Shown here in pieces: positions 33,186 through 40,065 of a stretch of DNA of 57,137 bases. The DNA is from Alicyclobacillus pomorum DSM 14955. Lineage in GTDB: Bacteria > Bacillota > Bacilli > Alicyclobacillales > Alicyclobacillaceae. The stretch is taken from the NCBI RefSeq assembly GCF_000472905.1, contig NZ_AXAR01000011.1, forward strand, positions 1 through 57,137, written 5' to 3'. The notes under the pieces are model-generated. The model did no database searches. It was not told the origin of the DNA and was given only the letters and a program-made list of their open reading frames with translations. The position numbers and the translations under genes were made by a program. Each line of letters starts with the position of its first letter. Position 1 is the first letter of the stretch.

Positions 33186-33956
33186 CTATCGTCTGTAGCG
33201 CTTGGCGATTTCCTCGAGCACGTCCTCCACCGTGGAAAAACTCGTGCCAAAGTCCAACTGAGGCCGTCCGATGACAATCACTTCAATGCCCATCGCCAGC
33301 GCCGCTTCCACTTTTTCATCCACAGCACCCGGACCGCCGCTTTCCTTGGTAATCATCAACGTGGTTCCGTAGTGCCGATATAACGCTTCGTTTAAGGCCC
33401 TCGAAAACGGCCCCTGCATGGCGATGATGTTCTTCTGTTCGAGCCCAAGTTCGACGCATTTTTCCATGTTGTCCGCGCGAGGCAGCATTCTGGCAACGAG
33501 ACGGATGTCCGGGTCTCCCAGTAGCTTTTCGGCAAAAATGTGCAACGTCTTACTCCCCGTCGTCAGCATGATGCTGCCCTTCTTTTGCGCGGCAAGCTCC
33601 GCAGCCTCTTCATATGAGTCCACGTACGTCAATTGCTCTCGCTCACCAAATTCCTGACGGGAACGCTCGTAGCGAATGTAGGGAATTCCACACTGCTCCG
33701 CTGCAGCCATGGCCGTGCGGTGTGCCTCCTCAGCGAACGGGTGACTGGCATCCACCAGCAGAGTCGCTCGGATGTCTCTCAACAAGGACACCATGTCCGC
33801 GACGTCCAATCGCCCGAAGCGCGCGTTCAACCCGACTTCTCGCAACACGTGTGCCGCATTCTCTGTCACAACACTCGCGAGCAGAGGATATCCCGACCGA
33901 TGAATGGCGAGCGCCAATTCACGCGCATCGCTGGTACCTGCCATAAAGAAAATCAA
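33186..33956 (-). CDS. cbiJ: cobalt-precorrin-6A reductase (CbiJ/CobK)
   Basis: NADPH- or NADH-dependent reduction of the corrin macrocycle. The 256-residue protein starts with FFMAGTSDARELALAI (about 3-18), then ATLLVDASHPFAEEAHRTA (about 63-81), RYERSR and MLTTGSKTLHIF, and has ITKESGGPGAVDEKVEAAL near the end, all typical of CobK/CbiJ. I chose TTG 33956 because AGGAGG lies eight bases before it; an ATG 27 bases further upstream has no site and would overlap cbiH. Confidence 0.9.
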   Translation of the reverse strand: MIFFMAGTSDARELALAIHRSGYPLLASVVTENAAHVLREVGLNARFGRLDVADMVSLLRDIRATLLVDASHPFAEEAHRTAMAAAEQCGIPYIRYERSRQEFGEREQLTYVDSYEEAAELAAQKKGSIMLTTGSKTLHIFAEKLLGDPDIRLVARMLPRADNMEKCVELGLEQKNIIAMQGPFSRALNEALYRHYGTTLMITKESGGPGAVDEKVEAALAMGIEVIVIGRPQLDFGTSFSTVEDVLEEIAKRYRR

Positions 33957-33970
33957 GTGTCGTGCCTCCT

Positions 33971-35644
33971 TCATCCGCCGCATACGGTGTCCGCCACAAC
34001 TACCTGCGGTTTTTCCTGGTGGACAAAGCCCTCAATCTGTCCGACGCGAGCGAAAAATTTATGGAATCGCTCGCCGGGAAACGCGTGTTCGCGATACTGG
34101 TTGACAATCCGTTCCAACAAGTCCGGCATTTGTTCGGCAGGAATGCCTTCGGCCACGCGTTGACCAGGTGCGGCGTTGCGCCCCGTCGTCTTTCCACCAA
34201 GAAACAGGTCAAACTTGCCCTTTCTAAAGACGAGTCCGATGTCTTCGTTCACAGCGCCGTAGCAGGCCATGGCACAGCCGTTGAAACCAATGCGCAACTC
34301 CTTTTCGACCGGGAGCCCAGCGAGACGCCGCGATATCTCCTCGGCACAGGGGATACCATCAAACTTTTCACCGTCGCAGAAATCGCAAGCTTTGACTTTG
34401 ACGACGTTGCCAACAGGCAGAACGGTGAAACCTGCGTTACGCAGACAATCCACGACGTGCGCCGGGTCCTCGGTATGTGTTCGGAGAATCAGCTGATGCG
34501 CGGTCGTGTACTCGAGTTCACCTTCCTCTCCTGCAAGCTCTGCGAGGAGCATGAGTTGCGCCGGACTAAACTTTTTGTTCGCAACGCCGGGACTGACTGC
34601 GACTTCTAAGATTTTCGCCAGAGACGTAGGCATCCGCGTCGATGCGTCCATGTGTGCGTCATTGTTTGGTGGGGCTTGTCCCGTGCCGTCCAGGCATGCC
34701 AGTGCCGCGTCCGCCCACTCTCGTGGAGACTTCTCTCGTGCGAGAGGTTTCTCAGTCGCTTCGACCGGAGTGGTCTCCTCTCTCCCATTCGCAGGACGCC
34801 ACGATTCCCCGGTGATGGCATTCAAAGACCACGGTTCATTTTCCGGCCTGAGCCGTTCACCTGGGCGCAATCGCTGCTCTACAGCATCGAGCGTGTACTT
34901 TCGCTGATATCCACGCGGGGTGATCATCAAGTCGCCGTGATAAAACGTCGAAGCGTTGCCAATGAGAACGGTGGTCAACATGCCGATATCGTGATTGAGC
35001 ATGTCCTCCAGCGTTGTCCGCACCACTTGCTGTCTGTCCCGATAGGCACTCTTGACGAGACCCACGGGCGTTTTCGGATGTCGGTACTTGAGGAGAATGC
35101 GCTGCGTCTCCACAATCTGCCGTGTGCGCCGACCACTCTTCGGGTTATACAATGCAATGACGAAATCGGCTGCAGCCGCAGCTTCGATGCGCTTTTCAAT
35201 CACGGACCAAGGCGTCAGGTGATCTGACAAGCTGATGGTACATGCATCATGCATGACCGGCGCGCCCAACAAGGCTGCACACGAATGGATGGCAGAAATG
35301 CCAGGGACGACTTCAACCGATGGATTATCGCCGTTGTGCCATCCACGTTCAATCAGTACTTCATAGACGAGGCCCGCCATTCCGTAGACCCCGGCATCGC
35401 CGCTCGAAATCACAGCGACGACCTTGCCTTCCAGCGCGAGATCAACCGCCTTTTGAGCTCGGCTGACTTCTTCCGTCATGCCGGTACGGACGATGTCCTG
35501 ATGGGTCAGGAGGTCTCGAATCAGGTCGACGTAGGTGTTGTACCCAATGATGACCTGGCTCTCCTGAATGGCCTCCCGCGCGCGCACTGTGATATGTTCA
35601 AAACTTCCCGGACCAAACCCAATGATTAGAATTTTCCCATCCAT
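33971..35644 (-). CDS. cbiH60: cobalt-factor III C17-methyltransferase with Fe-S domain (CbiH60)
   Basis: Ring-contracting C17 methyltransferase of 557 residues. Residues 1-245 are CbiH/CobJ (ILIIGFGPGSFEHITVRAR, VISSGDAGVYGMAGLVYE, VVPGISAIHSCAALLG, ALYNPKSGRRT). After a 75-residue linker, about 335-545 resembles a nitrite/sulfite reductase half domain with possible 4Fe-4S ligands Cys420, Cys423, Cys433 and the pair Cys457-x3-Cys461 (GCAMAC). This is the CbiH60 form described in B. megaterium, where an iron-sulfur centre is present. The ATG at 35644 follows GCGAGGG. Most bacteria have only the first domain. Confidence 0.93.
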   Translation of the reverse strand: MDGKILIIGFGPGSFEHITVRAREAIQESQVIIGYNTYVDLIRDLLTHQDIVRTGMTEEVSRAQKAVDLALEGKVVAVISSGDAGVYGMAGLVYEVLIERGWHNGDNPSVEVVPGISAIHSCAALLGAPVMHDACTISLSDHLTPWSVIEKRIEAAAAADFVIALYNPKSGRRTRQIVETQRILLKYRHPKTPVGLVKSAYRDRQQVVRTTLEDMLNHDIGMLTTVLIGNASTFYHGDLMITPRGYQRKYTLDAVEQRLRPGERLRPENEPWSLNAITGESWRPANGREETTPVEATEKPLAREKSPREWADAALACLDGTGQAPPNNDAHMDASTRMPTSLAKILEVAVSPGVANKKFSPAQLMLLAELAGEEGELEYTTAHQLILRTHTEDPAHVVDCLRNAGFTVLPVGNVVKVKACDFCDGEKFDGIPCAEEISRRLAGLPVEKELRIGFNGCAMACYGAVNEDIGLVFRKGKFDLFLGGKTTGRNAAPGQRVAEGIPAEQMPDLLERIVNQYREHAFPGERFHKFFARVGQIEGFVHQEKPQVVVADTVCGG

Positions 35645-35761
35645 GTTTATCCCTCGCTTCGCGACCCGAACGGTGCCCACCGGACACCGGGGACTGCGTC
35701 GGTCTAAACGGCCCACACCGTGGACCCGTCCCATCGCTTCGTGTGCCGAACATGTTTGTTT

Positions 35762-36520
35762 CTACAGTGACAACGCCATGTCCGGTTCAAACCAGTGCAG
35801 CTTTTCGTGGAGTTGGACGACGTCCCCTACCACAATCACAGCCGGCGGTTTTACTTCGTTTTTCGCCACCGCGGCAGCGATGGTTGCGAGTGTGCCAACA
35901 ACCACTTCCTGACGAGCGGTGGTTCCCCAACTCACCACAGCAACTGGCGTATCGGGCGCCCGGCCATACGAAATCAACTTGTCCGTGATTTCTGGCAGGT
36001 GTCCCATGCCCATGAGGATGACCAAGGTCTGGCTGGAAAGCGCCAGCACCTCCCACGGAGTTCCTCGGGAGTGAAGGCATTCGTGTCCAGTGACCACGTG
36101 AAACCCGGAAGCAAGCGTTCTGTGTGTCAGGGGAATGCCAGCGTATGCCGGCGCTGCGATAGCAGAACTGATGCCTGGGACGATTTCAAACGGAATTCCT
36201 CTTGCAGCAAGTGCTTCCGCTTCTTCGGCTCCGCGACCGTATACGAACGGATCTCCTCCCTTCAATCGGGAAACGGTCTGACCGCACAGTGCTTTCTCCA
36301 CCAGCAGGTCCTCAATCTCCGCCTGCGGCAGAGTGTGGTTGTGTGCTTCCTTCCCAACGTAAACCCGATCCGCGTGTTTTGGGATAAACGCCAGAATTTC
36401 TGGGGATACCAGGCGGTCGTACACAACGACATCCGATTGTTCCAGGCAGTCCTTGGCTTTCAACGTAAGCAAACCGGGGTCCCCAGGCCCCGCACCGATG
36501 AGAAACACGCGCCCCGTCAT
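35762..36520 (-). CDS. cobA: uroporphyrinogen-III C-methyltransferase (SUMT)
   Basis: Methylates uroporphyrinogen III at C2 and C7 to precorrin-2, the entry to corrin and siroheme synthesis. The 252-residue protein is a single-domain SUMT: VFLIGAGPGDPGLLTLKAKD (5-24), VVVYDRLVSPEIL, VSRLKGGDPFVYGRGAEEAE and VPGISSAIAAPAYAGIPLTHR are invariant family blocks. AGGAGGGG lies five bases before the ATG. The gene sits 14 bases after cbiX. Its product then needs SirC (18668) before CbiX can insert cobalt. Confidence 0.96.
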   Translation of the reverse strand: MTGRVFLIGAGPGDPGLLTLKAKDCLEQSDVVVYDRLVSPEILAFIPKHADRVYVGKEAHNHTLPQAEIEDLLVEKALCGQTVSRLKGGDPFVYGRGAEEAEALAARGIPFEIVPGISSAIAAPAYAGIPLTHRTLASGFHVVTGHECLHSRGTPWEVLALSSQTLVILMGMGHLPEITDKLISYGRAPDTPVAVVSWGTTARQEVVVGTLATIAAAVAKNEVKPPAVIVVGDVVQLHEKLHWFEPDMALSL

Positions 36521-36534
36521 GACATCCCCTCCTG

Positions 36535-37449
36535 TTATCCGCGAGACCCAACTTCGGGTTGATGGACATAAGAATGATGGTGACCTTGCTCATGTGGATG
36601 TTCCTGATGGTGCTCGTGATGGTGGGAATGGTCATGAGCGTGTTCATGGGCCGCCAACTTGCGGTATTTACACAAGTCGCAATTCATGAAGGCGTGTCCA
36701 CGTCGAGCTTCCTCCCGACGGTCCAGAACAATGTCCACCAGGCGGCGGTGCATTCCGAAATAGTCCGCCATGTACATGGGTACGGTGGGGTAGTCAGAGT
36801 GCATTTCTCGTAAAACACTTTGCATTCGTTTGATGAGGACGCCCGTGAACAGAAAATAGGGCACGACGACCACGCGCTTGGCACCCAGTGACACCGCACG
36901 GTGGATTCCGTCTGGGAGTTTCGGGAACGTGATCCCGGTGAAACATACTTCTACGGTCAGTACCCCTGTGCGCTCCCATAATTGCCGCGCAATCTTGTAC
37001 AAGTCACCGTTCGCGTCTGGATCACTGCTGCCACGACCCATCAGCACAATCGCCGTTTGATGGATTTCGTCTTTTGCAAAGGACTGTGTCTGTTCGTGAA
37101 AACGGGTAAGGAGCAAGTCAATCATTTGTTCGTGGAGTCCAATATTTCGCCCATAGATAATCTCAACATTCCGGTATTTCTGTCGAGCTGCGTCGAGGCA
37201 CGCTGGGATTTCCAGTTTGACATGCGAGGCAGCAAGCAGAATCACGGGGACAACCACAATTCGGTTTGCACCTTGTTGGACACACGCGTCGATACCATCT
37301 GGAATCGTGGGGGTTGCTAATTCCAGGAAACAGGCTTCAAAATGTTGTTCCGGCGAGGCACGGCGAATTTCATTGACAAAATTGATAAATTCCTGATTTC
37401 CGTCGGCGTCGCGGCTTCCGTGGCCAATCAATAGCGTGATCTCTTTCAT
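36535..37449 (-). CDS. cbiX: sirohydrochlorin cobaltochelatase, long form (CbiX)
   Basis: Inserts Co2+ into sirohydrochlorin. The 304-residue protein has two chelatase halves: LLIGHGSRDADGNQEF (6-21) and the partner VLMGRGSSDPDANGD (about 133-147), with PVILLAASHVKLEIP carrying a metal-binding His. The C-terminal tail holds MNCDLCKYR (the MxCxxC iron-sulfur motif) and a His-rich stretch (HEHAHDHSHHHEHH and so on), both known from B. megaterium CbiX. GGAGG lies six bases before the ATG but can pair with an upstream CCTCCT (37470-37475), suggesting translational control. It is first in the operon, behind the cobalamin riboswitch. Confidence 0.95.
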   Translation of the reverse strand: MKEITLLIGHGSRDADGNQEFINFVNEIRRASPEQHFEACFLELATPTIPDGIDACVQQGANRIVVVPVILLAASHVKLEIPACLDAARQKYRNVEIIYGRNIGLHEQMIDLLLTRFHEQTQSFAKDEIHQTAIVLMGRGSSDPDANGDLYKIARQLWERTGVLTVEVCFTGITFPKLPDGIHRAVSLGAKRVVVVPYFLFTGVLIKRMQSVLREMHSDYPTVPMYMADYFGMHRRLVDIVLDRREEARRGHAFMNCDLCKYRKLAAHEHAHDHSHHHEHHQEHPHEQGHHHSYVHQPEVGSRG

Positions 37450-37454
37450 CTGTA

Positions 37455-37475
37455 CCTCCTAATCCTGGTAGGAGG
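37455..37475 (-). promoter_or_regulatory. hairpin that can mask the cbiX ribosome binding site
   Basis: On the minus strand CCTCCT (37475-37470) pairs perfectly with AGGAGG (37460-37455), the cbiX Shine-Dalgarno sequence, across a nine-base loop. It lies between the riboswitch terminator and the start codon, so read-through RNA could still be translationally limited. Confidence 0.5.
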
Positions 37476-37498
37476 AAGGGTTGGGGGCAACGTCCAAC

Positions 37499-37530
37499 AA
37501 AAAAGGCACTCTTTTCGGTAAAAGAGTGCC
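37499..37530 (-). terminator. riboswitch-controlled intrinsic terminator
   Basis: GGCACTCTTTT and AAAAGAGTGCC form an 11-pair stem with a four-base loop, followed on the minus strand by TTTTTT. It lies between the cobalamin aptamer and cbiX, as expected for transcription attenuation of the corrin operon. Confidence 0.9.
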
Positions 37531-37614
37531 TGTACACGACATGAGTCGCCCACAAACACCTCCCTATCGACCGTAGGTTCCAGGTAGTGGTCCAATTCAA
37601 CGGTGGATTTGGAC

Positions 37615-37840
37615 AGCACTCCAGTGGTGTTTCACAGAAAAGGCTGGTCTCCTGGCTCGGGGTCACAGCCGTCCATTCCCTTCCCAAGCAGATGCTCAGT
37701 GGATATGAATGGTGGCTCACCCTTACAGTGGCGGGACCGCACCGGACTTGCACCGGTTTCCCATTTCAGTTCACCTCAGGACAGAAGCGATGTACCATCG
37801 CCCCGTTTTCAATCGTCCTGAGGGGAACACCTTTCCTGCA
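37615..37840 (-). promoter_or_regulatory. cobalamin (B12) riboswitch
   Basis: The minus strand carries the aptamer core in order: AAAGGTGTTCCCCTCAG, GGGAAACCGGTGCAAGTCC, CCCGCCACTGTAAGGGTGAG, the GCTTGGGAAGG-type segment, and the B12 box with CCCGAGCCAGGAGACCAGCC. The closing stem pairs GGTGTT at the 5' end with AACACC near 37627. When bound to adenosylcobalamin it should favour the terminator at 37499-37530 and shut off the operon cbiX to cobD. Confidence 0.93.
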
Positions 37841-38063
37841 TTGAGCAATTTGCAATATGCCACGAGCGTGGTTTCGCACGACGAGATGTCGATGTTTTGC
37901 AAATCGCTGGAAATATGAAATTGTGACAACGAGTCTTACAAAACAAGCATGCTTTCATGATAGTCCAAGTCCTATCAAAAATTCAACTCAAACTCGTGAA
38001 TGGATGGTCCATTTGTGGTTTTGTACGCCATTCAATCTTGAACGACACCGCGATGCTCTGGGG

Positions 38064-39086
38064 TCAATCGAACATGGTACGCTGTGCGTGCGGAAGACAG
38101 ATAGCGTCGAACAGAACCAAAAATAGCGCATGCGCCCATCCAAGCGGGGTGTTTTCATTGGGAGTATTGCGCTCCGGAATGTACAGTTCAGGGATTTCCG
38201 TGTTCGACGGCATGACTTGTGTCGTTCGAATCAAATACTCAAGCGCTTTTTCTCGATTGCCGAACTGAGCGTGACACAGGCCTAACCACGGTAAGCCCAT
38301 GCACCACTCCGCTTCCTGCCCACCCTCTGCATAGTACTTGTCTCCGTGGTAGCGAATGACGCCCCTTTGACGAACCAATTGATCCTCGACTTGGGTCACG
38401 ACTAGACGCGCTACCGATTCGGGCAGTAATCGGTACGGATATACGAGACTCAGTAACGCAAGGTCCGTCGCTTTGGTGGCGCTTTCTCGCGGTACGAGTT
38501 CGTACAGGGCCCTCAATCCACATTGGATGAGTTTCCACTCCACATCGAAATACGGTTGGATGGCCAAAAGTCCGGCCGTGCACGCACCGATGCTACTCGC
38601 GTGCCGTTCACGATGTTCCTCCCACATGCCGTTGTCTTCGTCATTCCAAAATTCAAGGGTTCGCAGATATTGAATCAGAAGGGATACAATGCGTCTGTCC
38701 GCTTCGTTCCGCAACATCGGTTTTCCACGTCGAAATCCCTGGCCAATTCCAAACAAGAAAGCCCCAATCGCGTCATTCTGGGCATTGCCCCACGGCTCTG
38801 CAATTTCCTCTAAGGTATCCGCTGAATACCGCGGATGAATGTACTCGAATGCGTCGATAGGACGCTGTTGTGCATGGTAAGACAATTTCCACTCGTATAC
38901 CTGAAGAATGTCCAACATGCCGTGGTATATTTTTTCAAAACGTCCATTGTCACGATGGAGTTCAGACAGAGCAATGTAGCAATTATCTCGAATCCAGACA
39001 TAGTGATACCTGTTTGAAGGGCTTGCTACATAGAGGCCGTTCGCTCGCTGTAAGGTATCTAAAGCACGCTGCACCTGGTCTCGCAT
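38064..39086 (-). CDS. GH15-family glucanase/glucoamylase-like protein
   Basis: Cytosolic alpha-glucan hydrolase candidate of 340 residues, with no signal peptide. An (alpha/alpha)6-barrel pattern of GH15 is visible: YHYVWIRDNCYIALSELHR (about 27-45), AEPWGNAQNDAIGAFLFG (about 94-111), FWNDEDNGMWEEHRERHASS (the WEE pair includes the likely catalytic acid), EAEWCMGLPWLGLCHAQFG and NTPLGWAHALFLV. It is about half the length of bacterial glucoamylases that carry an extra N-terminal beta domain. GAGGGAGGG lies upstream of the ATG but inside a terminator-like hairpin (39089-39132). It is last in the operon with a GH57-GT4 fusion, so glycogen-like storage or trimming is likely. Confidence 0.8.
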   Translation of the reverse strand: MRDQVQRALDTLQRANGLYVASPSNRYHYVWIRDNCYIALSELHRDNGRFEKIYHGMLDILQVYEWKLSYHAQQRPIDAFEYIHPRYSADTLEEIAEPWGNAQNDAIGAFLFGIGQGFRRGKPMLRNEADRRIVSLLIQYLRTLEFWNDEDNGMWEEHRERHASSIGACTAGLLAIQPYFDVEWKLIQCGLRALYELVPRESATKATDLALLSLVYPYRLLPESVARLVVTQVEDQLVRQRGVIRYHGDKYYAEGGQEAEWCMGLPWLGLCHAQFGNREKALEYLIRTTQVMPSNTEIPELYIPERNTPNENTPLGWAHALFLVLFDAICLPHAQRTMFD

Positions 39087-39088
39087 AG

Positions 39089-39132
39089 AAAAAACCCTCC
39101 CTCTTCACCAGTCTAAGGTGAGGTCGGGAAGG
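39089..39132 (-). terminator. attenuator-like hairpin overlapping the GH15 ribosome binding site
   Basis: On the minus strand CTTCCC and TCACC pair with GGTGA and GGGAGG, followed at once by TTTTTT and then CTATG, where ATG is the GH15 start. The 3' arm contains the Shine-Dalgarno sequence. It may end transcripts of the upstream gene and limit GH15 expression. Confidence 0.55.
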
Positions 39133-39152
39133 TCGTGACCAATTTGGGCTTG

Positions 39153-39897
39153 TTACAGTGCAGGGGCGATGTCGACCGGTAATTTCACTTTCACACGGCC
39201 GTGAATCATGTCAAGTTGTGCTTGGTAGTACTGCTGCAACGTGCCTACATCAGACCAGTATCCTTGTGCTTCGTATCCGTAAATGGGAACACCTTTTTCT
39301 ACAAGCAGAGGGAACAGATCTGAACCAAAATCAAAGGGCTGATTCGCCGGGATATTCTCAAATATCTCTGGCTCCAAAATATAAATTCCCGTGTTTACCA
39401 AGTACCTGTTCCCATCTATCCACGTCTGTGGTTTTTCAACGAACTGTGCAATTCGTCCGTAGTCATCGAGATCTACCGTACCATATCCAAGGGGGCATTG
39501 AACCCTCGTGAGCAGGATTGTGGCCAACCCGCCGTGTCGGCGGTGGTCTTCCAGAGCCTGTGACAAGTTAAAATCCGTGAGTCCATCTCCACTCATCACA
39601 ATGAACGTTTCGTTGAGCCTCTCCTCGAGCAGCTTGACTCCACCTGCCGTACCCAAGGGAACCGACTCCTGCTGATATCCGATGTGGACGCCCCACTTCT
39701 CGCCATTTCTAAAATAGTTTTCAATGACATCAGCCATGTAGCAAACCGTCATTGTGATGTCTGTAAACCCATGTTCTGCAAGGAGCTCCACAATGTACTC
39801 CATGGTTGGACGGTCCACGAGTTGAAGCATCGGCTTTGGCAAGCGTTTCGTCAGCGGGTGAAGCCGGCTTTCCTCCTGCCATAATCACGGCTTTCAT
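39153..39897 (-). pseudogene. sugar-nucleotide transferase with frameshift in its signature
   Basis: The body (from about 39860 to the stop at 39153) is a NDP-sugar pyrophosphorylase: LPKPMLQLVDRPTMEYIVEL, ESVPLGTAGGVKLL, FIVMSGDGLTDFNL, FVEKP, NTGIYILEPEIF and GYWSDVGT. The expected start MKAVIMAGG is present at ATG 39897, behind GGGG. The next codons (39870-39876) then shift frame, so GG-x-G-x-R-L-x-PLT is split into MAGGK in one frame and SRLHPLTKRLPKPM in another. A loss of two or five bases fits. This breaks the nucleotide-binding loop. Either the gene is dead, the sequence has an error, or an internal start gives a shortened product. Confidence 0.75.
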
Positions 39898-40065
39898 GTC
39901 TCAATCCCCTTTGTCTGTGCATTAACATAAAAATGTAGTGATGTGGCAGTATATAAACTTTCAAAATCGAGTATGACAACTCGTATCGGGTTTCATTGAT
40001 TTTTATTGAAACTTCTTTCTCTCACTAGATTCGGTTCCTCCTTGGCCTCTGATTGCCCGTACTTG

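Noticed and set aside
39930-39990. TTGAAAGTTTATATACTGCC on the minus strand as another member of the ECF promoter set
   Set aside because: It lacks TGAAC and GTCT; it looks more like an ordinary AT-rich promoter region of the nucleotidyltransferase gene, and no clear -35/-10 pair could be fixed.
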